Shown: positions 1 to 5,921, counted from the first letter of the stretch. The stretch is DNA of 6,781 bases from Prevotella sp. UBA6429 (GCA_002437285.1 DJOV01000126.1:1-6781); one strand, 5' to 3'. Notes: a model not told the origin generated them from the letters alone. Translations and numbers: made by a program.

Positions 1-326
1 CGGTGACTGGTAGCGTTCTTCTGCCTGTTTATATATGTTTTTCAGATACGGTGCAGATTTTTCCAAGTCTTACAGACTTTTCCTTTCTATTGCTATTGGC
101 TTTGATGTGTACAGTCTGCATGTGTCTGCTGCTCAACCGCTCACAAAAACATGTCAGCGCATTTACGATAAGTCTAAGTTTCAACCTTGAACCAATCTAT
201 AGCATCGTGATTGCCATGGTATTGTTCCATGAGAACAAGGTCTTGGGAACTTCATTTTATTTCGGACTACTGTTCATCATATTATCATTGGCACTACAAT
301 ACTATAAAAAATCTCCTACTATTTAA
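1..326 (+). CDS. EamA/DMT-family transporter, C-terminal part (5' end outside window)
   Basis: Open from the left edge to a TAA at 324-326. A GTG at 3 could be read as a start, but the protein is far too short for the family, so this is the C-terminal third of a longer gene. It contains about three hydrophobic segments: FSFLLLLALMCTVCMCLLL, a middle one running into IYSIVIAMVLF, and FYFGLLFIILSLAL. Between the first two is the stretch SAFTISLSFNLEPIYS, which matches the 'T.sLt.nLEPvY' signature of the second EamA repeat in drug/metabolite-type inner-membrane permeases. It ends with a short basic tail (YYKKSPTI). The family exports or imports small metabolites; the substrate cannot be told from this fragment. 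No intact gene follows closely, and a hairpin lies about 120 bases downstream. The family call is firm, the substrate unknown. Confidence 0.8.
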   Translation, partial: VTGSVLLPVYICFSDTVQIFPSLTDFSFLLLLALMCTVCMCLLLNRSQKHVSAFTISLSFNLEPIYSIVIAMVLFHENKVLGTSFYFGLLFIILSLALQYYKKSPTI

Positions 327-518
327 AAATTGTAAGGGATGAAGTTTGTTAAGCCACATCTTTGTAATATTACTGTCGTTACGAAAAGAATGATGAATTA
401 AGAAAATGGAAATAGATGCATCTACACATCCTTGATTAAGGAGTATAAGAACTTGCTCTGTTTGGAATTTAGCAGAGCAAGTTCTTATACAAATAATTTA
501 TAACGACATGTTATTCGG
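327..518. other. Gene-free AT-rich spacer between transporter and IS remnant
   Basis: I see no coding sequence here beyond a nine-codon ATG frame near 406. Apart from the 18-bp inverted repeat, the only structure noticed is a 10-bp palindrome, AGATGCATCT, at 414-423. This is probably the 3' untranslated region of the transporter gene plus the flank of the IS4-type remnant. Confidence 0.5.
443..490. terminator. Perfect 18-bp inverted repeat, probable terminator of the upstream transporter gene
   Basis: Left arm 443-460 (GTATAAGAACTTGCTCTG) is exactly complementary to right arm 473-490, with a 12-base loop, TTTGGAATTTAG. It lies 117 bases after the transporter stop codon and before the IS remnant. 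There is no clear T-run on either side, so rho-independent termination is inferred from position and stem strength only. The structure is symmetric and could act in both directions. Confidence 0.6.
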
Positions 519-554
519 CTTTCACTGCTGTCCACGAAAAACTATTAACACTCC
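519..554 (+). repeat. Terminal inverted repeat of the IS4-type remnant, left copy
   Basis: Begins CTTTCACTGCTGTCCACGAA and pairs with the reverse complement of 1103-1138 with four mismatches in 36 bases. It lies about 20 bases beyond the stop of the putative transposase C-terminal fragment, as expected for the transposase-tail end of an IS. Confidence 0.75.
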
Positions 555-574
555 AAAAAGTAACAATATGACAG

Positions 575-1001
575 TTACCCGTCGAAATTGAGGCAGGGCT
601 GCTGATACTTACCCCCAGAGGCTTCTTCCTCTTTTTGTTCAACGAGCAGGTCGCGCAATGGCATTTCCACGCTTCTCTCTTGCAATGGAAACCATCTTGT
701 CTGCAAACTCTTGGAATATCTTTACCTCGCGTATCTCATTTGCCTTGCCCAGATTGCTTCGGCTTACATTGTTGCCAAAGCCAAGGTGATGAAAGGCTGA
801 CTTGAATGGGGTGATGCTCACAATAAGGTCGCGTAGTCTTTCACGATCGGAAAGCTGACCGTACAAAAGCACCAGCAGATGGTTCCAACAAGTAAAGCTC
901 TTCACATACTTGTTGCCATCGTACTTCTTGACCAACCATTCGAAACGGTCTGTCGGCAGAAAATCGCATAACTGAGAAAACACATATCGCCCTTTGTTCA
1001 T
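575..1001 (-). pseudogene. IS4-family transposase remnant (N-terminal DUF4372 domain plus out-of-frame C-terminus)
   Basis: The ATG at 1001 opens a 120-codon frame ending at 639. Its first ~112 residues match the DUF4372 N-terminal domain of Bacteroidales IS4-type transposases: MNKGRYVFSQLCDFLP, then KYDGNKYVKSFTCWNHLLVL, then RLRDLI and SRSNLGKANE. The catalytic DDE core is absent. After IAREKR the frame runs into unrelated codons and stops. In a different frame from about 664 down to 575 the sequence reads LRDLLVEQKEEEA and ends YQQPCLNFDG before a TAA, close to the terminal repeat. I infer this is the original C-terminus joined by an internal deletion that also changed frame. On the minus strand the start is preceded by a possible -7 box, TATCTTTG (1032-1039), but no matching -33 box. 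Not functional as a transposase. The N-terminal identification is strong, the C-terminal piece moderate. Confidence 0.75.
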
Positions 1002-1102
1002 AAATATCTGCTTTCAATTTGTAATTTGAAGCAAAGATACTAATTTCAAAAGTAGGGAGACTATTTTTCACTGTACAAGCTTGTGTTTATGGGACTTTCA
1101 TT

Positions 1103-1138
1103 GGATTGTTAATGGATTTTCGTGGACAGTAGTGAAAG
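1103..1138 (-). repeat. Terminal inverted repeat of the IS4-type remnant, right copy
   Basis: Read on the minus strand it begins CTTTCACTACTGTCCACGAA. It lies about 100 bases upstream of the transposase start. The four differences from the other end fall at scattered positions, which is normal for left and right ends of one IS. Confidence 0.75.
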
Positions 1139-1196
1139 AAGTTTATCTATACTCTGACTTTGTGTGTTTTCTGTACTTTTTGCAACAGATTAAGAT

Positions 1197-1403
1197 TTAT
1201 TGTTTCCCTCTAAGTTCTTCTATCAAGTCATTAACAATGTATGTATCGCTCATCAAATGAAGCCCAAGCTCTTTGTTATGTAGCATTTGGCAGACATCTG
1301 AATCATAAAATATCTGCAATGCTCTGTCTGTTGTGATATGCAACGTATCAGCTAACTGTGCTATGACACGAGCTATTTTGTTCCATAATAAGAAGTCTAA
1401 CAT
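1197..1403 (-). CDS. DUF3791-family protein (second copy, last gene of the operon)
   Basis: A 68-residue protein starting MLDFLLWNKIARVIAQLADT and ending in DLIEELRGKQ. No signal peptide or membrane segment is seen. The pattern of an N-terminal helix, a short HITTDRALQIFYDSDVCQML segment and a C-terminal SDTYIVNDLIEEL matches DUF3791, whose biochemical function I do not know. It resembles the first gene product at 1891-2139 in layout (A..L.I....A...F/L, then ..IV.D..E.L) but is diverged, so the two look like paralogous partners. The start is two bases after the TAG of the DUF3990 gene, preceded by GAAAGGG, so the genes are almost certainly cotranscribed and translationally coupled. A small-partner or antitoxin-like role for the DUF3990 protein is inference from context only. 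Confidence 0.78.
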   Translation of the reverse strand: MLDFLLWNKIARVIAQLADTLHITTDRALQIFYDSDVCQMLHNKELGLHLMSDTYIVNDLIEELRGKQ

Positions 1404-1405
1404 AA

Positions 1406-1891
1406 CTATACCCTTTCGTATGATTTGAATTGCAAATACTTATCCACTATCTCTTGGCTCAATATGCAAATCTGGTAATTGGGCTTGTGATAAACCAACT
1501 GGCGAAGAGTATGCTCAACGTCTGCATAACCATTGATATAGGCTTCAACAGCATCAATGACACGATCGTCTGCTACACCACCTTCAATGATGTCATAACC
1601 ACTCCAAGGCCGCTTTCCTTTTCTGCTGTCAACAATGAAGTCAAGCCATTCCTTATCGTAAGCATCAAAGCGTTTTCTCTTGCAGTCTTGTGGCAGGGTG
1701 AACTCGAATGTATTCACTATTGCCTCTTCTGCTCGTCTGATGGTCTTGATACGAGTTGCCCATTTGGATGCTTGTTCAAACAGATGTGTGAGATAGAAGC
1801 CTGGACCGAAATCCAAGTCCTTTCTGCCGATGCTTACCAAAGGATGCTCAACAGTGACATTTGAGCCGTGATATAATGTTTGCTTTTCCAT
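1406..1891 (-). CDS. DUF3990-family protein, ADP-ribosyltransferase-like fold
   Basis: A 161-residue soluble protein starting MEKQTLYHGSN. An ATG 18 bases further upstream is open, but the start at 1891 is preferred: it follows GGGAAGAATA, overlaps the stop of the previous gene (TAATG, one shared base), and places the conserved motif right at the N-terminus. Visible motifs are LYHGS (His8), DFGPGFYLT with Tyr33 followed by Q-A-x-x-W-A, a central GVADD, and near the C-terminus NYQICILS (Gln140). I recall DUF3990 as a member of the ADP-ribosyltransferase clan; His8, Tyr33 and Gln140 would then be the H-Y-[EQ] triad that holds NAD+. The target is unknown. Its place between two DUF3791 genes under an HTH gene suggests an effector or toxin-like enzyme held by small partners. 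Domain call is firm, ART activity probable by homology, toxicity speculative. Confidence 0.8.
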   Translation of the reverse strand: MEKQTLYHGSNVTVEHPLVSIGRKDLDFGPGFYLTHLFEQASKWATRIKTIRRAEEAIVNTFEFTLPQDCKRKRFDAYDKEWLDFIVDSRKGKRPWSGYDIIEGGVADDRVIDAVEAYINGYADVEHTLRQLVYHKPNYQICILSQEIVDKYLQFKSYERV

Positions 1892-2139
1892 TATTCTTCC
1901 CTTTCCCAATTTTTAAGAGCCTCGACAACATCATTTGCTACGGCTTCCTTGCTCTCGGCATGCAGAGTGTCATAGCAATCTTGTATGAGACTCTTGATAA
2001 GCCCTACCTTATCCAACCGCCTTCTCATTTCAGACGGCGATATACCCATTTTTTGTGCCGAAGCCTCTATTGCCAACACCGTAAAGGCGAGACGGTCGAA
2101 GTCTGGGGTGCTTTTCAGTAATTGCTCTCTATCCTCCAT
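1891..2139 (-). CDS. DUF3791-family protein (first copy)
   Basis: An 82-residue acidic, helical, soluble protein. The core FTVLAIEASAQKMGISPSEM followed by LIKSLIQDCYDTLHAES and ANDVVEAL matches the DUF3791 pattern well: (F/Y)..(C/A)IE....., a G-(I/L)-S motif, (C/F)YD.LH and a closing ..DV.E.L. The molecular function of the family is not known to me. The stop TAA shares a base with the ATG of the DUF3990 gene (TAATG at 1889-1893 on the minus strand). The start lies three bases after the TAA of the HTH gene reading frame, so all are one transcript. No good Shine-Dalgarno is seen, which is usual in Bacteroidales. In context it is the upstream partner of the ADP-ribosyltransferase-like protein, the position an antitoxin often takes; that role is inferred. 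Confidence 0.82.
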   Translation of the reverse strand: MEDREQLLKSTPDFDRLAFTVLAIEASAQKMGISPSEMRRRLDKVGLIKSLIQDCYDTLHAESKEAVANDVVEALKNWEREE

Positions 2140-2142
2140 ATC

Positions 2143-2354
2143 TTATAATAATGTGGGGTTCAACAATTCGGAGACATCCACTTTCAGAAGTTTTGGCTAT
2201 TGCATCAAGAGTATATATGTCGGGCTGTGTGATATTCCGGCACCAACGAGACGACTGTAGTCGTACCAACATTCAATTCTTCAGCGAGCCATTTACCTGT
2301 CTTGTCCTTTTCTACAAGAACAACCTTTATTCTGTTAAGTTTCCGTTCTTCCAT
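2143..2354 (-). pseudogene. XRE-type HTH transcriptional regulator with two single-base frameshifts
   Basis: From the ATG at 2354 the frame reads MEERKLNRIKVVLVEKDKTG, then KWLAEELNVGTTTV, and then goes out of frame. Dropping one base near 2252 (GTCGTC on the minus strand) restores SRWCRNITQPDIYTLDAIAK. Dropping one A in the AAAA run (2191-2194) restores LLKVDVSELLNPTLL and a TAA at 2143-2145. The repaired product is about 69 residues, the usual size of small Bacteroidales XRE/Cro-type regulators, with the helix-turn-helix around WLAEELNVGTTTVSRW. As sequenced, it would stop early after about 50 residues, keeping most of the DNA-binding helices but losing the tail. The repaired end sits three bases before the DUF3791 start, so it is the first gene of the operon and the likely autoregulator. 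The two breaks could be true mutations or indel errors. Confidence 0.78.
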
Positions 2355-2380
2355 TCTTTACAAAGAATTGTATTCCGATG

Positions 2381-2415
2381 CAAATTTATAGTTTTTCTCT
2401 GATATTCCGTTCAAT
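2381..2415 (-). promoter_or_regulatory. Candidate promoter of the HTH-DUF3791-DUF3990 operon
   Basis: On the minus strand TAAATTTG (2381-2388) fits the Bacteroidales -7 box TAnnTTTG. A weak -33 candidate, ATTG (2412-2415), is 23 bases upstream, longer than the usual 19-21. It would start transcription near 2373, leaving a leader of about 20 bases before the HTH ATG. The right-hand IS1182-type element begins only about 30 bases beyond the -33 box. Confidence 0.4.
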
Positions 2416-2445
2416 TTTGAGGTTAAATAGTAACACAATTTATGT

Positions 2446-2461
2446 AGGGTCTGCTTATTAA
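2446..2461 (+). repeat. Left terminal inverted repeat of the IS1182-type element
   Basis: AGGGTCTGCTTATTAA pairs with the right end AGGGTTCACTAATTAA (reverse complement of 4026-4041), with four mismatches in 16. ATGT immediately precedes it. Confidence 0.65.
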
Positions 2462-2501
2462 ATATAAATAACTGGAATCCAACGAATTACATTCAATAAT
2501 A

Positions 2502-2533
2502 TTTGTTCAGTTTCCCGAAAATGATTATATTTG
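2502..2533 (+). promoter_or_regulatory. Transposase promoter, Bacteroidales type
   Basis: TTTG at 2502-2505 and TATATTTG at 2526-2533 are separated by 20 bases, an exact match to the Bacteroidales TTTG / TAnnTTTG consensus. Transcription would begin near 2540, giving a very short leader of about 20 bases before the ATG at 2559. The promoter lies inside the IS, downstream of its left repeat. Confidence 0.72.
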
Positions 2534-2558
2534 GGTGTTAAAACCAACAAGAAACGAG

Positions 2559-4033
2559 ATGAAACACTACTCCCAATACCAGAGCCATGACCTGTTTGAG
2601 TTGCAGGAGTCACTCGCAGGATTATGCAAGTCAAACCGTTGGGTCAAGCTTGCCGACAGCCTTCCTTGGGACAAGATAGAGAAGGAATACAACAAGCGTC
2701 TGAGGAACAAGCGCAGTGGTGCGGGCAACAAGCCGGCCCGCATGGTGTCGGGGCTCTGATAGTGAAGCATGTGGAATGTTTGAGTGACGAGAAGACGATT
2801 CAGGCCATTCAGGAGAATCCTTACATGCAATATATGCTCGGTCTTTCCAAATTTACGGAGAAGCCCGTATTCGTGCCGGAGTTGTTCGTACTGGTCCGTA
2901 AGCGGCTTGACCACGAATTCTTTAACGAGTTGACGTTGGTGCTGTCAGAGGCGGACGGCAGCAAACCGAAAAAGACCAGTACGGACGATGATGGCAATGA
3001 CCATGATGGCACGGTGAAGGTCGACGCCACATGCTGTGACGCCGAAGTGCGATACCTGACCGACTCCAATCTTTTGGAGGATGGCAGCAGACTGATAGAC
3101 CGTTTGCTGGACAAGTTCTGTGCCCGCCACAAGACCAAGAAGCCACAGACACGTCGTGTGGAAGCACGTCAGGCCTTTATCTCGCTGACCAAGAAGAAGC
3201 GGAAGGGAAAGAAACTTATCGACAAGACCAAACTGGTTCAGATACGCTGTTTGCAGGCGGACTTTCAGACGTTTCTTGATTTTCTCGGCTCGCAGTCGAG
3301 CAAGCTTCTCTCGTGCTTCAGCCACCATGACTACAAATGCCTCAGGGCTGCGTTTAAGATGTACAAGCAGCAGAAGATGATGTTCGAGCAAAACGTCCGC
3401 AGGTGCGCCGACCGTATCATCAGCATCTACCAGCCCCATCTCCGTCCCCTTGTCAGGGGCAAGGCAAAAGCCAAGGTTGAGTTCGGGGCAAAGGTTGGCG
3501 CCAGCATCGTGAACGGCTACACTTATGTTGACCATCTCAGTTGGGACGCCTACAACGAATCTTCAGACCTCGCCACACAATTGGAGCTATACAAGAAGCG
3601 TTTTGGCATGTTTCCCCAGGAGGTCCAGGCAGACAAGCTCTATCTCGGGAAGACGAACAGAAAGTACATCAAGGAACACCATGTCGACTGTTTCAACCAC
3701 CCATTGGGCAGGCCACCCAAGGAGGTAAATGACGAGCACGCTGGGGACAAGAAAAGAGCCATCGGTGAGCGGAACGAGATAGAGGGAACGTTTGGAACCT
3801 CCAAGAGAGTTTACCGAGCGAACGACATTCAAGCAAAACTTGACGAGACAGCCGACACGTGGATAGGAGCTTGCTTCTTCGCTAAAAACGTAATGAAGCT
3901 CCTAAGGGGACTTCTTTGTCTGATTTTTGCTGAAATGGACTCGGAGGCTCTCAAAAAGAGAATAATCAACATCACCGGCCACCTCATGAAGGTTTGGGCC
4001 ACACCACAAGGCCTCTTGGTGATAATTAATTAG
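2559..4033 (+). pseudogene. IS1182-type (IS5 superfamily) DDE transposase with one -1 frameshift
   Basis: The ATG at 2559 (MKHYSQYQSHDLFELQESL) fits the promoter better than the GTG at 2535. Codons run in frame to the GGGG at 2750-2753. There the original frame meets TGA (2757-2759) and the match continues one base back as GALIVKHVECLSDEKTIQAI. Joined, the product is about 491 residues, the normal length for IS1182 transposases. The N-terminal part has the KPARMV...ALIVKH and ENPYMQYMLGL signatures of the DUF772-type domain. The catalytic triad is complete: Asp156 in VDATCCDAEVRYLTD, Asp359 in QADKLYLGKTNR, and the Glu in RNEIEGTFGTSKR (about 407-409). It would cut and rejoin the IS ends. A G lost from a GGGGG run, ribosomal slippage on GGGG, or a sequencing error all fit. 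No classical slippery heptamer is present, so a simple indel is likeliest. Confidence 0.85.
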
Positions 4034-4041
4034 TGAACCCT
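4026..4041 (-). repeat. Right terminal inverted repeat of the IS1182-type element
   Basis: Reads AGGGTTCACTAATTAA on the minus strand and is immediately followed on the plus strand by ATGT, the second copy of the presumed target duplication. The transposase TAG (4031-4033) lies inside it. Confidence 0.65.
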
Positions 4042-4085
4042 ATGTATTGTTTTTGCAATATATGAATTTAACAAGAATAATTGTG

Positions 4086-5586
4086 ATGAGCAAAATAAAT
4101 GACATATACAAACTTCTCTCTGAAGGTGAGCGTGTAACGCTCGAATGCAAGAAAGCAACGAAGGGTGTACCAAGTTCGCTTTGGGACACATACTCCGCTT
4201 TCGCCAACACTTATGGTGGTACCATTCTATTGGGTGTGGTAGAGTATATGGACGAGCAAGACAATACCAAGCGGTTTGAAATCGTTGGTGTTGAGGATGC
4301 AGACAAAATCCGTAAGGACTTGTGGAATACTGTAAATAGTCGTGAGAAGGTGAATATCAATCTTCTGTACGATGATGACATTCAGACGATAGACATTGAC
4401 GGCAAGAAGGTTATTGCCATCAACGTGCCTCGTGCCGATTATACAGTCCGTCCTGTCTATATCAACAACAATCTGTCAAGAGGAACTTTCAAACGCAACC
4501 ATGAAGGCGACTATCATAGTACGGAGCAAGAGTTGAAGATGATGCTACGTGATGCTAATGAAGCTGGCAATGATGGATTGTTGTTGGAATACTACACAAT
4601 GGACGACATCGATATTCCAACATTGGAACGTTATCGCATCATGTTCAAGACTGATAATCCTGACCATGTGTGGAATGGGCTTGACCATAAGGAGTTTTCT
4701 GAAACAACTTGGAGGCTATGCCATAAATCGAAAGAGTGGTACGGAAGGCTTGACAATGGCAGGATTGCTGATGTTTGGCAAGGGGCTACCTGTGCGCGAA
4801 CGATTCGACAATTTACGCATGGACTATATTGACAAGTCACATTTAATAGGCGATCAACGTTATAGCGACCGGTTGACTTATGATGGCACTTGGGAAAACA
4901 ACCTTTTCAACTTTATAAGAATGGTATTGCCTAAATTGACAAGTGATTTGCCTCGTCCTTTCAAAATGGAAGGCGTAGTTCGCAAAGATGACTCTTTGCA
5001 GCACAAAGCCGTGCGAGAAGCTGTAACGAACATGATTATCCATGCAGACTTTATGGTGAATGGTCTTTTGCGAATAGAAAAATATGATGACCGTATTGTT
5101 CTAACAAATCCAGGGCTGCTCAAATTGCCGTTAGAGCAGATATATCATGGAGGTGAATCGAAAGCAAGAAATCAACGTATGCAGAATATGTTCCGTATGA
5201 TTGGCTACGGAGAAAACCTCGGTTCAGGCTTTCCTCTTATATTGAATGCTTGGAACGAGAAACATTGGATGAAGCCAGAATTACTGGAGCAACCAGAACT
5301 GATGCAAGTAAAATTGACTCTACATATTCAAAACGAACCAACAAATGAACCAGTAAATGACCCAGTAAATGACCCAATAAATGACCCAATAAACTTGACA
5401 GAGAGGCAGAAAATGATTTTGCGGATGTTCTCAGAGGAAAAGAATCTAAGCAGAGAAAGGCTTTGTGAGAAAACTGGATTGTCGGATGCCACCGCCAAGC
5501 GTGAAATAGCATTTCTCAAAAAGACAGGCTATTTAGAACGTGTCGGCAGTTTCAAGAGTGGATATTGGAATGTGTTATCAAAATAA
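4086..5586 (+). pseudogene. AlbA_2 / HATPase_c_4 / winged-helix regulator, broken by one extra T
   Basis: The start MSKINDIYKLLSEGE (ATG 4086) is preferred over upstream TTG and ATG codons because the AlbA_2 domain begins there (LECKKA at 19-24, SAFANTYGGTILLGV at 39-53). The frame is lost at TTTT 4695-4698. Removing one T restores EFLKQLGGYA and then GLTMAGLLMFGKGLPVRERF, giving about 499 residues, a normal length. The second half is a HATPase_c_4 domain: REAVTNMIIHADF (Glu311, Asn315), NPG (341-343) and GENLGSG (375-381). Next come an NxPx repeat linker (416-435) and a C-terminal winged helix (about 437-499, LTERQKMILRMF, SDATAKREIAFL). This architecture is the 'predicted transcriptional regulator' group often called ATP-binding or Schlafen AlbA_2 proteins. 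DNA- or RNA-binding with ATP-dependent switching is likely, but its target is unknown. As sequenced, the first frame ends at 4832 and yields only the AlbA_2 part. The IS lies just upstream and may separate it from its promoter. Confidence 0.85.
5332..5391 (+). repeat. 12-bp in-frame tandem repeat (five units) encoding NEPT/NEPV/NDPV/NDPI
   Basis: Five consecutive 12-base units with consensus AATGACCCAGTA encode N-(E/D)-P-(T/V/I). The last three units are nearly identical at the DNA level, which suggests recent duplication or slippage. The repeat forms a proline-rich, probably extended linker between the ATPase-like domain and the winged helix. Any change in unit number keeps the reading frame. 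Confidence 0.88.
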
Positions 5587-5598
5587 TTGTATTTTGAG

Positions 5599-5638
5599 CC
5601 AAATGTTCAATGAATGGGAAATACCATTGAACATTTGG
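5599..5638 (+). terminator. Hairpin terminator after the AlbA_2 gene
   Basis: Arms 5599-5612 (CCAAATGTTCAATG) and 5625-5638 are perfectly complementary over 14 bp with a 12-base loop, AATGGGAAATAC. The stem can be lengthened by GAG/CTC around one bulged base. It lies 12 bases after the TAA and is followed by the AT-rich CATTATTTA. Position and stem make it a probable transcription terminator. Confidence 0.75.
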
Positions 5639-5639
5639 A

Positions 5640-5915
5640 CTCATTATTTATCGTCCACGTCGCAGCCGATACTTCGCTGGTCGCATCATTGCAGCCGACA
5701 CGGCAATGCACCTGCGCCACCAATGCTCATCATCCTCATCTTTGTCTCGTCCACATCCAGTTCCAGGCGAACCTCCTACATGTTCCGGAGCATACCCGTT
5801 TACCCAAAACGCTGATATCCGTTCGGGCAGTTGGTGCTTGCCCGTGCCGTAGACGTCGGCCGTAAGCCTTTGGAGGTGAGGTGATAGATGCGGTTGCGTC
5901 CCGTGGTGTACCCTG
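5640..5915. other. GC-richer stretch with no recognisable gene
   Basis: Several short open frames exist on both strands, but none has a start, codon pattern or motif that I can link to a family, and the longer ones overlap the HU promoter. Composition is closer to the HU gene downstream than to the AT-rich gene upstream. It may be the eroded 3' end of a gene formerly next to the HU gene or long untranslated DNA. No tRNA-like fold or inverted repeat was found by eye. Confidence 0.4.
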
Positions 5916-5921
5916 ACGTTT

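Larger units (their letters stand above)
519..1138 (-). mobile_element. Internally deleted IS4-type element (DUF4372 transposase family), about 620 bp
   Basis: The ends 519-554 and 1103-1138 are inverted repeats of each other: 32 of 36 bases match, with the shared core CTGTCCACGAAAA. Between them lie the N-terminal part of a transposase on the minus strand and, in another frame near the opposite end, a short piece with the look of a transposase C-terminus. An intact element of this type would carry a transposase of roughly 400 codons, so about 0.8 kb of the middle is missing. Both termini survive, so the remnant could in principle still be moved in trans by a full-length relative. No convincing target-site duplication is visible at the flanks (TTATTCGG on the left, AAGTTTAT on the right), so the outermost boundary is good only to a few bases. 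Confidence 0.72.
2446..4041 (+). mobile_element. IS1182-type insertion sequence (IS5 superfamily), about 1.6 kb
   Basis: Contains one transposase gene and is bounded by imperfect inverted repeats starting AGGGT (12 of 16 bases match). ATGT occurs directly outside both ends (2442-2445 and 4042-4045), fitting a 4-bp target-site duplication. The right repeat overlaps the transposase stop codon. The element sits between the divergent minus-strand HTH operon and the plus-strand AlbA_2 gene, so without it the two genes would be separated by about 130 bases of shared regulatory DNA. Its base composition is more GC-rich than the AT-rich genes on both sides. Boundaries are inferred from repeats plus duplication; they would shift by at most a few bases. 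Confidence 0.75.

Noticed and set aside
414..423. 10-bp palindrome AGATGCATCT as an operator
   Set aside because: Single copy, not near a promoter that I can define; expected by chance in AT-rich DNA.
406..435. Nine-codon ATG frame (MEIDASTHP) downstream of the transporter gene
   Set aside because: Too short and without a start context to support as a gene or leader peptide.
1430..1864. A long plus-strand open frame (144 codons) opposite the DUF3990 gene
   Set aside because: It is antisense to a gene with recognisable motifs, coupled start and stop, and shows no family signature of its own.
2945..3535. A 196-codon minus-strand frame inside the IS1182-type transposase
   Set aside because: It lies wholly antisense to the catalytic region of a clear transposase; the open frame follows from the GC-rich codon use of that gene.
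5332..5391. Tandem repeats considered as a CRISPR-like array
   Set aside because: Units are 12 bases with no spacers, in frame within a coding sequence, so they are a protein linker repeat.
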